A DNA stretch of 42,148 bases from Tubiluchus corallicola (Eukaryota; Priapulida; Priapulimorpha; Priapulimorphida; Tubiluchidae), in contig JAQGDQ010001410.1 in assembly GCA_030141605.1 (NCBI GenBank), positions 1 through 42,148 of the forward strand, in the 5' to 3' direction. Positions 10,787 to 21,054 of this stretch are shown here, in pieces; within the stretch, counting starts at the first letter, position 1, and each line of letters begins with the position of its first letter. The notes under the pieces were generated by a model that saw only the letters and a program-made list of their open reading frames with translations, ran no database searches and was not told the DNA's origin. The translations under genes were made by a program, and so were the position numbers.

Positions 10787-10998
10787 TCAAGACAAGTTTA
10801 TATAAGAAGCAAACAGATCTCGTTTAACTGAAGTTTTAAAGTGGTAAATGTTACACTGGTACTTTACATTGTGTGGTAGTGAGTTCCAAAGTTTATGTCC
10901 GCTATGGCTAATGAAATGTTTTGCAATATTGGTTCTGCAGAAACTGAGTTGGTAATCATTATAGCGAGTATTATGTGAGTAATGATCAATACTCAAGT
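10787..10998 (-). pseudogene. LINE ORF2 C-terminal scrap, copy 2
   Basis: Nearly identical to the scrap beside IR-1: same frame and end, with SGHKLWNSLPHNVK in place of NTLPPNLK. It occupies the same position relative to the IR-2 3' end. The LINE insertion therefore preceded the tandem duplication that made IR-1 and IR-2. Confidence 0.75.
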
Positions 10999-11032
10999 TT
11001 TTTAATGCCCAGAGTGATTTTTATAACTTTTC

Positions 11033-12408
11033 TTAATTTCCTCTTGATTCTTCCACTTTTTTGTAAAGACTCTCGCCTACTAGCGTAGTGAGAGCAATGC
11101 TTAATCCAAGCACCAAAGCCAAGAATATAATCTCAAACTGTACTATAGTAATTGGCTGAGCATTCACAGTTTGAATGGGTAGATCCAGGCAACTATGTGC
11201 TGGTTCAAATAGTTTCTGCAATAGCTGCTCTACTGTCCCAGCCTGCAGTAACTTGGCTAATCCGTAATTTAACAGCCCCGCGTACTTGCTTCGTTTCGGA
11301 ATCACAACTGATAGAGGCAGTGGTGCAGAATAAATCGGGGCAGGCGAAAATCTGCAAGTCCCGTGTAACTTGGAATCTTGGACAATTTCTCTTATACCAT
11401 AATAATCAGTAACAAACAAAGTATATTTGCCCGAATAAGTTTTTCCTAGTGCTTCATCAAATGTATTGACAGGCACCGTACCATCAGCTTCCATTTTCTT
11501 CCACAATTTATGGTACTCTGATTCAGCTGGACTGTTCTTTAGCAACATTGTCGAGGAGAAATATCCTATTGTTACAGGTGTTACATCTCCGTCAATTAGC
11601 TCTTGCAGGGACGTGAACGGATACTGCCGTGTGCTTACAAACAGTTTGCTGACTAAAGTGCCGGTGTACAATGCCGTCATTATAATAGCGAAGATCCACC
11701 ACCATCCGATAAGCAGTCTTGTAGGTAAGTGGCGGGGTAAGTAGTTTCCGCCACGTTGGAGAAGTGAGCATAATGTGTACAGAATGAAGTATGACGTTAT
11801 TTCCTTGTTATCTGTTTCGATGGAACTATTGTCAGCACGAGTTTTTACTCTGTGACTATGAACAAATGTTAAAAGTAGGCCAGTCAGGATACTGTACTTT
11901 AACAGTAGAAGCCACACATTTCTTGGAAAGGGGGGTCCAACAAACTAAATCCTCGAAACTCCGGTCTTTTTATTATAAAGATACGGCGCATATAAACAAG
12001 TGGGTGAAGAAATGTCATGTATTTTGTTCTTTCTGGAAGCATGGTGAACAAATTGAAAAACATGTCAACATCTCCACTGTTGAGTACTTCCTGCGGATCC
12101 AGTAAGAATCTTGTTTCTTTTATGGAGTACGTGAAATTTAAGGTTTTACTGAGCAGCGGAAGCAATTTATCCACAAACGGACGTAAGTTGTCCACTTTCA
12201 TGCCTATTTGAAGCTGTTTTCCTTCTAACGAACAGCAATTTGGTTTGAAAATATTGTGGTAGCTTATTATTTCACTCTTCGTAACACTTCCTTGCCAGGA
12301 GTAATTTCCATTGACAGTTCTGATCTTTGCACACATGTCATTTGTTACACACAGAGCTACTAAAGTCAAAGCCATGAAAACGCAAAGCTTCAGATGCACG
12401 AAAAACAT
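11033..12408 (-). pseudogene. Ionotropic receptor IR-2, frameshifted and chimeric
   Basis: A full-length IR reading frame broken once. At about 11929-11934 a G run on the plus strand is six bases long where IR-1 has four. This two-base gain shifts the frame just before TM1 (at LDPF/P). The N-terminal 169-residue frame and the C-terminal frame together cover the usual domains. The gene is mosaic: from the ATG to about residue 70 it matches IR-4/IR-8 (MFFVHLKLCVF... to LEGKQLQIGM), and from there on it matches IR-1 (KVDNLRPFVDKLLPLLSK...). The 5' flank is also IR-4-like. Unless the G run is a sequencing error or polymorphic, this is a pseudogene. Confidence 0.85.
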
Positions 12409-12711
12409 TCTGAAAGTGCCTTGCCAGACCTCTGATGCAGAACTGTATCACGTTTACTGATAAGCGACAACTGTTTACATCTAGTGGATCACTTACCTAT
12501 TTGCTTATCATTATCATACATTCTATATTTATCCACCTTGGCTTATGTTTCTGCAGCTGTTGACTAGATTGAAATGGCCTGAAATTGTGTAAACACAAGA
12601 ATGCACAAAGACTATGAACAATACAATCAGCATCCAGCAATCACAAGCAAAATGTGAACAATGAACTTTCGTGCTTTCTTTGCAAATAACTCACTTGCGC
12701 AAAATTTCCAC

Positions 12712-12724
12712 TTTTATAAATGGC
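12712..12724 (-). promoter_or_regulatory. Conserved TATA-like block in the IR 5' flank
   Basis: In gene sense the block reads CATTTATAAAAGTGGAAATT, then TTGCGCAAGTGAGTTATTTG. The same block occurs near 15072 (IR-3), 21365 (IR-4), 36304 (IR-8) and 40212 (IR-9), about 300-460 bp upstream of each ATG; the spacing varies because of small local duplications. A TATAAAA core conserved among paralogues could be a core promoter, but the similarity may simply reflect duplication of the whole flank. Confidence 0.35.
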
Positions 12725-13285
12725 CAAGTAGAATTTCAAGTATAAGAAAATCGTAGCACTGTTTCCTCCTGTTTTTAAATTAAATGCAAACTTGGAAAAG
12801 TAGGCTGCTTTTGACCCTTTGTGTTCTTTCATCTGCCAAGACAATCCCTCGTCATATCTGTGCAGGTTAATGGCTGTCGGTTAGATCCTAACAGGTTTGG
12901 AGTTGTTCACTAGTATTTTTAAAACTTCTGCTTATTCTAGCATTACGATACGTGGCATGTACTTCAGTTGTTGAATTATTAACATTTTTATAAGGAGGAG
13001 GTCTAATCGAGAACCATATTTCTTATTTGAAGTTACCTAAGCTAAACTCTGTGTGTGGCATTACTCTCTTGTTTCTCTTACTCGTCTATAAAAGTGCTTT
13101 ATCCTTGAACGAACTCAGAACTGGTTAAAATTTAAATACTTATGATTATTTTACATTGTTGTGTTAGCAGAATAGTTAGCAATGTAAAAGATCTAAATTC
13201 ATTTTTTCTTAAAGCAGCGATGGTTTTTAACATACACAGTGTTTTTTAATTTTTCTTAGCTACTCATTAATTCCATTACTTTTAT

Positions 13286-14629
13286 TTAGAGACATTCACC
13301 TACAAATACAACTAAACCAATGCTTAGTCCAAACAGCAGAGCCCAGAATACAACGTCAAGGTGCTGTGTGTTGACTGGCTGTGCATTCGCAGTCTGAGTA
13401 ACCGGATCAAGGCAATCATATGCTGGTTCTGAAAGCTTCTGTAAGAACTGCTCAACTATGCCAGCCTGTAATAAACTGGCCAATCCGTAATTTAACTGTT
13501 CTGCATATTTGCCCTTTTTCGGAATGACAAATGCGGTGGGTAGAGGCGTAGAATAAATCGGAGCAAATGAAAACCTGCATGTCCCGTGTAACTTGTAATC
13601 TTCAGTGATTTTAAATTTTGCCCAAAAATCAGCAACGAACAAAGTGTATTTCCCAGAAAAAGTTTTTTCTAGTACTTCGACATATGTACTGACAGGTACT
13701 GTTCCATCAGCTTCCATTTTCTTCCACAGTTTTCCATAATCTGAATCATGCGGACTATTCCTTAACATTATTGTTGAGGATAAGTTTTTGAGGGTTACAG
13801 GTGTTACGTCTCCATCAATTAGCTCTTGCAATGAAGTAAACGGATATTGCCATTTGCTTACAAACAATTTGCTGACTAAAGTGCCAGTGTACAATGCTGT
13901 CATTATAAGAGCAAAAATCCACCACCATCCGATGAACACCCTTGCAGGTAAATGGCAGGGTACATAGTTTCCACCTTGTTGGAGAAGTGAGGATAATGTA
14001 TACAAAATGAAATAATCAGCTCTTTTCTCATTACCTGTCTTGATGCCATCATTCTCTCTTCGTGTTTCTGTTTTCTGCCAACAGACACAAGTTAAAAATA
14101 TCCCACTCAATATGACATATGTTAGCACAAGCAGCCATACATTTCTGGGAAAAGGGTCCAACAAGCTAAATCCCTGAAAGTCGGGTGTCTTTATTATAAA
14201 GATACGGCGTAAATAGATAATTGGGTGAAGAAATGTCATGTATTTTGCTCTTTCTGGAAGCATGGTGAACAAGCCGAAAAGCACGTCAATGTTTTCATTG
14301 CTGAGTACCATATTAGGATCACGTAAATATCCAACTTCTTTGATGGAATATGTGAAATTTAAAGTTTCACTGAGCAGCAGAAGCAATTTCTCTAGAAACG
14401 GGCGTGATTTGTCCATTGCCATGCCTATTTGAAGCTGTTTTCCTTCTAACGAACAGCAGTTTGGTTGGAAAATATTGTGGTAGCTTATTATTTCATTCTT
14501 TGTGATGCTTCCTTGCCAGGAGTAATTTCCATTGACAGTTCTGATCTTTGCACACGTGTCTTTTGTTGCACACAGAGCTACTAAAGTCAAAGCCATGAAA
14601 ACGCAAAGCTTGAGACGCACGAAAAACAT
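13286..14629 (-). CDS. Ionotropic receptor IR-3, short tail
   Basis: 447 residues from the ATG shared with its paralogues (an upstream in-frame start would add 14 residues that sister genes show to be 5' UTR). Signal peptide, NCCSLEGKQLQIGM, S1 with LPERAKYMTFLHP (ligand-type Arg kept), TM1, pore loop SLLQQGGNYVPC, M2 IGWWWIFALIMTALYTGTL, S2 with SGKYTLFVADFW, and TM3 ending VFVGECL. The next codon, TAC in IR-4, is TAA here, so the last ten residues of the usual tail are lost. All membrane segments remain, so the receptor may still work. Most similar overall to IR-5 and IR-7; positional mate of IR-9. Confidence 0.88.
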   Translation of the reverse strand: MFFVRLKLCVFMALTLVALCATKDTCAKIRTVNGNYSWQGSITKNEIISYHNIFQPNCCSLEGKQLQIGMAMDKSRPFLEKLLLLLSETLNFTYSIKEVGYLRDPNMVLSNENIDVLFGLFTMLPERAKYMTFLHPIIYLRRIFIIKTPDFQGFSLLDPFPRNVWLLVLTYVILSGIFLTCVCWQKTETRRENDGIKTGNEKRADYFILYTLSSLLQQGGNYVPCHLPARVFIGWWWIFALIMTALYTGTLVSKLFVSKWQYPFTSLQELIDGDVTPVTLKNLSSTIMLRNSPHDSDYGKLWKKMEADGTVPVSTYVEVLEKTFSGKYTLFVADFWAKFKITEDYKLHGTCRFSFAPIYSTPLPTAFVIPKKGKYAEQLNYGLASLLQAGIVEQFLQKLSEPAYDCLDPVTQTANAQPVNTQHLDVVFWALLFGLSIGLVVFVGECL

Positions 14630-15350
14630 TTTGAAAGTGCCTTGCCAGACCTCTGATGAAAAACTGTGCACATTTACTGATAAGTGACAACTGTTTACAT
14701 CTAGTGGATCCCTTAGCTATTTACTGATCAATATCAACTATACAAGTAATGGTTGAGTGACTTCGGCGATAATGGTAGTGCTTTTCTGCTTTACTTATTT
14801 TTGCAAACATTCTTTATTTATCCACCTTGTTTATGTTATGCAGCCGTTGACTAGATTGAAATGGCCCGAAATTGTGTAAGCACGACAGCGCACAAAGACT
14901 ATGAACAATACAATCAGCATCCAGGTTTTGTGGTAATTGCAAGAGTTTACTTGGTTTTGTGCTAATTACGAGAGTTTACTCTATCAGGCATCATCTAACA
15001 AGTAAAATGTAAAATGTGAACAACAAACTTTCATACTTTCTTTGCAAATAACTCACTTGCGCAAAATTTCCACTTTTATAAATGGCCAAGTAGAATTTCA
15101 AGTATAAGAGAATCGTAGAACTGTTTCCTCCTGTTTTAAATTAACTGCAAACTTGGAAAAGTAGGCTGCTTTTGACCCTTTGTGTTCTTTCATCTGCCAA
15201 GACAATCCCTCGTCATATCTGTGCAGGTTAATGGCTGTCGGTTAGATCCTAACAGGTTTGCAGTTGTTCACTAGTATTTTTAAAACTTCTGCTTATTCTA
15301 GCATTACGATACGTGCATGTACTTCAGTTGTTGAATTATTAACTTTTTTA
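14630..15350. other. 5' flank of IR-3
   Basis: Holds the proximal block (about 14670-14712) and the AATGGCCCGAAATTGTGTAA motif (about 14860). A 28-bp-scale direct duplication around GGTTTTGTGGTAATT...GAGAGTTTACT (about 14925-14990) is also present upstream of IR-9 (40311-40372). This shared private duplication shows that the IR-3 and IR-9 flanks derive from one another. Confidence 0.7.
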
Positions 15351-16116
15351 CTAGCAAAAGCCTCGCAAAAAATTTTACGCATAAGTACACGTGCAATCAA
15401 AAATACGTGAAAAACATCCTACGTAGTCTTCATTTATAATGCAAAGCCCTTAGTCGCAGCTTTTACTGAATTAAAGTTATAAAATTATAGACAGAGTATA
15501 ATGGATGACGTCACAACAATGGCTTTGCAACAGCAGTTTTCTAAGCGAAAATTGCCGAAAATAGTACACGTAATTAACGCCTCGCTACTCCTCTCAGTGG
15601 ACGTGTCCTAAAATATAGCCCACATCATCGTGTAGCCCTGTTCTTCCTCTTTCTAAAGAGCTATATATCTTTTTCCGAGAGTCCCACCAGGCGCCGCCAG
15701 AACGTTTTTTCTGCAGGCTGTTTGACCAAAATTTCGAAAAAATCGCGAGTTGGGTCCGGGAAAACGCCCGTTACGGGACGCGGTGGCCCTCTCGCGAATT
15801 CTAAATATGCCTACTACACCCAACGCTGAACGGGCTATCTATAAATAGCCAGCACCACTCATGACCCGTTCCCGTTCTCCAGATCTCAGGCGTATAACTT
15901 TTGCAAAAAAAGGTCCAAAAAATGGCAATTTTTGGAGGTTTTTCGCCCCCATTCCTCACGGTGGGCCCGATTCAAAAATAAACCCCCAATGGCACGACAC
16001 TAGATCGAGACCTTTCGTTTGATGTATAGATCGCCGCAAATGGTGCTGCCGTCGGAGCTGTAGCCTCGAATCTTATATATATATAAATATATATACCAAG
16101 AATATTAATATATAGA
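15351..16116 (-). mobile_element. Helitron, non-autonomous, copy 1 of a head-to-tail array
   Basis: On the minus strand it starts TC and ends CTAG, with a hairpin (GCGTAAAATTTTTTGCG, imperfect) 9-10 bp before the CTAG, the classic Helitron 3' signature. The host base after the CTAG end is T on the minus strand. Its TC end abuts the CTAG of copy 2 with no base between. Terminal region TCTATATATTAATATTC. No Rep/helicase gene; internal open frames are shared only through copy homology. Confidence 0.88.
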
Positions 16117-16945
16117 CTAGCAAAGGCCCCGCAAAAGATTTTGCGTATAAATACACGTATAATAAATAACACGCGAACATCCTACCAAGACCTCATTTAT
16201 AACACAAAACCCGTAACATCCTGCCTACTTACCTAACGCAAAGCCTGTAGCCCGTAACATCCTGCCTACTGTATGTCTGTTTATCTAACGCAAAGCCAGC
16301 AGAGTACAATGGATGACGTCAGCACAATGGAATGCGGTCAACACGGTTTTCTAAGCGAAAAATGTCGAAATTTGCGGAAAATAAAACACGTAATTAACTC
16401 GTTGATACTCCTCTCGGTGGACCTGCCCTAACATATAGCCCACATGATCGTGTAGCCCTGTCCTTCCTCTTTGTAAAGAACCCCATATCTCCTTCCTAGA
16501 GTCCCACCGGGCGACGCTAGAACGTTTTTCCCGCATGCTGTTTGGTCAAAATTTCGAAAAAATCGCGAGTTGGGTCCGGGAAAACGCCCGTTGCGGGGCT
16601 CCGTGGTCCTCTCGCGAATTCTATATATGCCTACTACACCCACCGCTGAACGGGCTATCTATCCATACCCAGCACCCCCCTCGGCACGTTCCCGTTCTCT
16701 ACATCTCAGCCGTATAACTTTTGCAATTTTTTGCAAAAAACGGTCGAAAAAAGGGGCATTTTTGGAGGTTTTTCGCCCCCTCTTCCTCGCGGTGGGCCCG
16801 ATTCGAAAAATAAACCATCAATGAGACGACACTAGATCGAGACCTTTCGTTTGATGTATAGATCGCCGCAAATGGTGCCCTCGTCCGGGCTGTAGCCTCG
16901 AATCTTATATATATATTAAGATACCAAGAATATTAATATAAGAGA
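16117..16945 (-). mobile_element. Helitron, copy 2 of the array
   Basis: 829 bp. The 3' hairpin is perfect in this copy: CGCAAAA, loop TC, TTTTGCG, then a short spacer to CTAG. Both borders are exact CTAG/TC junctions with the neighbouring copies. The GC-rich middle (TCGCGAGTTGGGTCCGGG) is shared by all copies. Confidence 0.9.
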
Positions 16946-17749
16946 CTAGCAAATGCCCCTCAAAAAATTTTGGGTAAAAAACCACGTATAATCAATAATA
17001 CGCGAACATTCTACCTAGTCCTCATTTATAACACAAAGCCCGTAACATCCTGCCTACTGTATGTTTAACTAATGCAAAGCCTGTAGCAGCTTTTTGCTGA
17101 ATTAAACTTATAGACAGAGTACAATGGATGACATCACTACAATGGCATGCGTCAGCAGTTTTCTAAGCAAAAATTGCCGAAAATAGAACATGTAATTAAC
17201 TCGTCGGTACTCCTCTCGGTGGACCTGTCCTAACATATAGCCCACATCATCGTGTAGCCCTGTTCTTCCTTTTTCTGATGAGCCGTATATCTCCTTCCGA
17301 GAGTCCCACCAGGCGCCGTTAGAACGTTTTTTCCGCATGCTGTTTGATCAAAATTTCGAAAAAATCGCGAGTTCGGTCCGGAAAAACGCCCGTTGCGGGG
17401 CGCCGTGGTCCTCTCGCGAATTCTAAATATGCCTACTACACCCACTGCTGAACGGGCTATCTATCCATACCCAGCACCACCCTCGGCCCATTCTCGTTCT
17501 CTACATCTCAGCCGTAAAACTTTTGCAAAAAACTGCCGAAAAATGGCCATTTTTGGAGGTTTTTCGCCCCCACCCCCCTTCCTCCCGGTGGGCCCGATTC
17601 GAAAAATAAACCATCAATGGCACGACACTAGATCGAGACCTTTCGTTTGATGTATAGATCACCGCAAATGGTGCCGTCGTCCAGGCTGTAGCCTCGAATC
17701 TTATATATATATATAAATTAAGCCCATACCAAGAATATTAATATATAGA
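16946..17749 (-). mobile_element. Helitron, copy 3 of the array
   Basis: 804 bp with exact CTAG and TC borders. The 3' hairpin arm has mutated (CCCAAAATTTTTTGAG), so this copy may be less competent as a donor. The middle matches the other copies with scattered substitutions and indels. Confidence 0.88.
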
Positions 17750-18487
17750 CTAGCAAAGGCCACGCAAAAGATTTTGCGTATAAATACACGTGTAATCAAT
17801 AATACGCGAACATCCTGCCTACCTACCTAACGCAAAGCCTGTAGCAGCTTTTTGCTGAATTAAAACTATAAGATTATAGGCAGAGTACAATGGATGACGT
17901 CAGAACAACGGCTTTGCGTCACCAGTTTTCTAAGCGAAAATTGCCGAAAATAGAACATGTAATTAACTCGCCAGTACTCCTCTCGGTGGACCTGCCCTAA
18001 AATATAGCCCACATCATCGTGTAGCCCCGTTCTTCGTCTTTCTAAAGAGCTATATATCTCCTTCCGAGAGTCCCACCAGGCGCCGCTAGAACGTTTTTTC
18101 TGCAGGCTGTTTGACCAAAATTTCGAAAAAATCGCGAGTTGGGTCCGGGAAAACGCCCGTTACGGGATGCGGTGGCCTTCTCGCGAATTCTAAATATGCC
18201 TACTACACCCACCGCTGAACGGGCTATCTACAAATAGCCAGCACCACTCATGACCCATTCCCGTTCTCCAGATCTCCGGTGTATAAGTTTTGCAAAGAAA
18301 GGGCCGAAAAATGGCAATTTTTGGAGGTTTTTCGTCCCCCCTTCCTCTCGGTGGGCCCGATTCGAAAAATAAACCATCAATGAGACGACACTAGATCGAG
18401 GCCTTTCGTTTGATATATAGATCGCCGCAAATGGTGCCGTCGTTCAAGCTGTAGCCTCGAATCTTCCAAGAATATTAATATAATAGA
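17750..18487 (-). mobile_element. Helitron, copy 4 of the array (5' end of the concatemer)
   Basis: 738 bp. Its TC start (minus strand) is preceded by host A, that is, host TAAGGAGGAGG on the plus strand from 18488. The 3' hairpin is perfect (CGCAAAATCTTTTGCG). Together with the T next to copy 1 this gives the A-T target with no target-site duplication expected for a Helitron. Confidence 0.9.
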
Positions 18488-18665
18488 TAAGGAGGAGGTC
18501 TAATGGAGAACCATATTTCTTATTTGAAGTTGCCTAAGCTATTCTCTCTGTGGCATTACTCTCTTGTTTCTCTTACTCTTCTATAAAAGTGCTTTATCCT
18601 TGAACTCTGAACTAGTCAAAAATTAAAAACTTATAGTTATTTTACAATGTTGTAATAGCACAATG

Positions 18666-19013
18666 TTTAGTTTAGCTCTTATTTTGCATACACTAGTAAA
18701 AGGCTTTAACTAAATTAGATATTGACAACAAATACATATATTTCTTTAGGTACTAACGCAATTTTTATTGTAATTTTACCATATATATAATTATTAAACA
18801 TGTCTCACAACAAGCTGCTAACAATGTCACTCGATTAACTAAATAAATATTAATGTCGTAAAAATAGGGATGGTGGCTAGGTGACCCTTGTTCTTTCGCC
18901 ACTCCGTCTCAATTTAGTGTTTATCATATTAAAGAAACATCGTATGTTATTATATGTGTAAATTTAAATGAGATGAATAAAATTTAATCTAATCCAATCT
19001 AATCTAATCATAA
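18666..19013 (+). mobile_element. Short retroelement insertion with TAATC-repeat tail, copy 1
   Basis: About 350 bp ending GATGAATAAAATTTAATC plus a short (TAATC/CAATC)n tail: an AATAAA signal followed by a microsatellite tail, like the 3' end of a LINE or a SINE. The corresponding place 3' of IR-3 (about 13165-13185) lacks it, which defines the insertion limits. The family was not identified. Confidence 0.65.
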
Positions 19014-19643
19014 TAATTAACAATGTGAAAGATCTAATTTACATTTTTTTCTTAAAGGAAAGCAGGACGATTGTATAAACATTCACAGAATAAAGTATTG
19101 TCTAAAATATAGAAATACTTACAATACCTTTTTTTAAATCAAAGCTTAGATTAAATAATAATTAACTTAGATACTCAAACTTTGTTGAACTTTCAAAGCT
19201 ACGTGGGGTACAGTGTGTCCACTAAGATTGGCAACGTTTTTGTCATGTGAGCGTGGCCGACAAATAGAAGGTGGTACCGTGATAACCATGATCATGAACT
19301 GCAGTGCTAGCTTCTGGCGTCGTATGATGTAGAGCTCATCTTTTGTGACATCATGCGTTTAAGCGGTAACACTTACGCAAACATGCTTGACGCACAAGGA
19401 AAGATGCCTACCATTGCACAAACTGTGGTTAGATTCTAACATAAGCAATAGCTGTGTTTGGTTGCCGTTAATTACCTTTGTAAGCTAATTATTCAAATAT
19501 AAGAAACAATTGCTAACTTTTATAGGCAAGAAAATGTATTCTTTGGACAGTAAATTAAAATGAGATTGAATCTAAACAATCAACCGGTTTTCCTTTAAAG
19601 CACCAAGAGTTTTTAACATGCACAGTGTTTTTTGAATTTTTTC
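19014..19643. other. 3' flank of IR-4
   Basis: Gene-free DNA shared with the 3' flanks of IR-5, IR-7 and IR-8. The part next to the stop (gene sense ATTAATGAGTAGCTAAG, then AAAAACACTGTGCATG) also resembles the 3' flanks of IR-3, IR-6 and IR-9, so it is probably 3' UTR. The rest is unrecognised. Confidence 0.6.
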
Positions 19644-21017
19644 TTAGCTACTCATTAATCGCATTACTTTTATGTAGAGACATTCACCTACAAATACAAC
19701 TAAACCAATGCTTAGTCCAAGCAGCAAAACCCAGAATACTACATTAATGTGGTCTATGTTGACTGGTTGAGCATTCACAATTTGACCAACTGGATCAAGA
19801 CAATCATGGGTTTGTTCTGAATGCTTCTGTAAGAGCTGCTCTGCTATCCCAGTCTCCAATAAAGTGGCCAGTCCGTAGTTTAACTGTTCTGCATATTTGC
19901 CCCCTTTCGGAATGACTGCTGATGCAGGTACGGGCATAGAAGAAACTGGAGCAAGGGAAAACCTGCAAGTCCCGTGTAACTTGTAATCTTCAATGATTGG
20001 AAATTTTGCCCAAAAATCTGTTTCCAGCATAGTATATTTGCCCGAAACAGTTTTTTCTAGTCCTTCGACATTTGTACTGACAGGTACTGTTCCATCAGCT
20101 TCCATTTTCTTCCACAGTTTCCCGTACTCTGTATCAGCAGGGCTATTCTTTAGTAATATTGTCGTGGAGAAGTTGCCTATTGTTACAGGCGTTATGTCTC
20201 CATCAATTAGCTCTTGCAATGAAGTAAACGGATGCTGCCATTTGCTTACAAACAAATTGCTAACTAAAGTGCCAGTGTACAGTGCCGTCATTACAAGCGC
20301 AAAAATCCACCACCATCCGATGAACACTCTTGCAGATAAACGGCAGGGTATGTAGTTTCCACCTTGTTGAAGAAGTGAGGACAATGTGTACAAAATGAAA
20401 TAATCAGCTCTTTTCTCATTACTTGTCTCGATGCCATCATTCTCTCTTCGTGTTTCTGTTTTCTGCCAACAGACACAAGTTAAAAATATCCCACTCAATA
20501 TGACATATGTTAGCACAAGCAACCATACATTTCTGGGAAAAGGGTCCAACAAACTAAATCCTTGAAAGTCGGGACTCTTTATTATAAAGATACGGCGTAA
20601 ATAGATAATTGGGTGAAGAAATGTCATGTATTTTGCTCTTTCTGGAAGCATGGTGAACAAGCCTAAACATACATCAACTTCTCTACCATTGAGTACTTCA
20701 TCCCAGCCCTGTAAATCTGTAACTTCTTTGATAGAATATGTGAAATTTAGACTTTTACTGAGCATCAGAAGCAATTTCTCTAGAAACGGACGTGATTTGT
20801 CCATTGCCATGCCTATTTGAAGCTGTTTTCCTTCTAACGAACAGCAATTTGGTTTGAAAATATTGTGGTAGCTTATTATTTCACTCTTCGTAACACTTCC
20901 TTGCCAGGAGTAATTTCCATTGACAGTTCTGATCTTTGCACACATGTCATTTGTTACACACAGAGCTACTAAAGTCAAAGCCATGAAAACGCAAAGCTTG
21001 AGATGCACGAAAAACAT
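19644..21017 (-). CDS. Ionotropic receptor IR-4, intact
   Basis: 457 residues, one exon. Predicted chemosensory IR channel subunit. Signal peptide about 1-22; N-terminal Cys pair at 58-59; S1 about 62-155 with Arg127 in LPERAKYMTFLHP at the glutamate-receptor ligand-Arg position; TM1 about 163-184; pore loop about 205-222 (SLLQQGGN); M2 about 231-255 with YTGTLVSNL where glutamate receptors have SYTANLAAFL; S2 about 262-420 with Thr285/286 (FSTTILLKNS) and Asp334 next to the expected acidic position (SGKYTMLETD); TM3 about 425-446; tail LYIKVMRLMSS. No amino-terminal domain. Its inferred protein is identical to that of IR-8 in the opposite arm. Confidence 0.95.
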   Translation of the reverse strand: MFFVHLKLCVFMALTLVALCVTNDMCAKIRTVNGNYSWQGSVTKSEIISYHNIFKPNCCSLEGKQLQIGMAMDKSRPFLEKLLLMLSKSLNFTYSIKEVTDLQGWDEVLNGREVDVCLGLFTMLPERAKYMTFLHPIIYLRRIFIIKSPDFQGFSLLDPFPRNVWLLVLTYVILSGIFLTCVCWQKTETRRENDGIETSNEKRADYFILYTLSSLLQQGGNYIPCRLSARVFIGWWWIFALVMTALYTGTLVSNLFVSKWQHPFTSLQELIDGDITPVTIGNFSTTILLKNSPADTEYGKLWKKMEADGTVPVSTNVEGLEKTVSGKYTMLETDFWAKFPIIEDYKLHGTCRFSLAPVSSMPVPASAVIPKGGKYAEQLNYGLATLLETGIAEQLLQKHSEQTHDCLDPVGQIVNAQPVNIDHINVVFWVLLLGLSIGLVVFVGECLYIKVMRLMSS

Positions 21018-21054
21018 TCTGAAAGTGCCTTGCCAGACCTCTGATGCAAAACTG

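Noticed and set aside
12641-12844. 67-71 codon frame in the IR flank, also near 40090-40305
   Set aside because: Conserved as DNA in all flanks, but stops interrupt the frame in the IR-4 and IR-8 flanks, so no selection for a protein is evident.
16351-17650. Several 60-85 codon frames on both strands with similar products
   Set aside because: They lie in the Helitron copies and are similar only because the copies are; frames are not preserved in all copies and no Rep/helicase motif is present.
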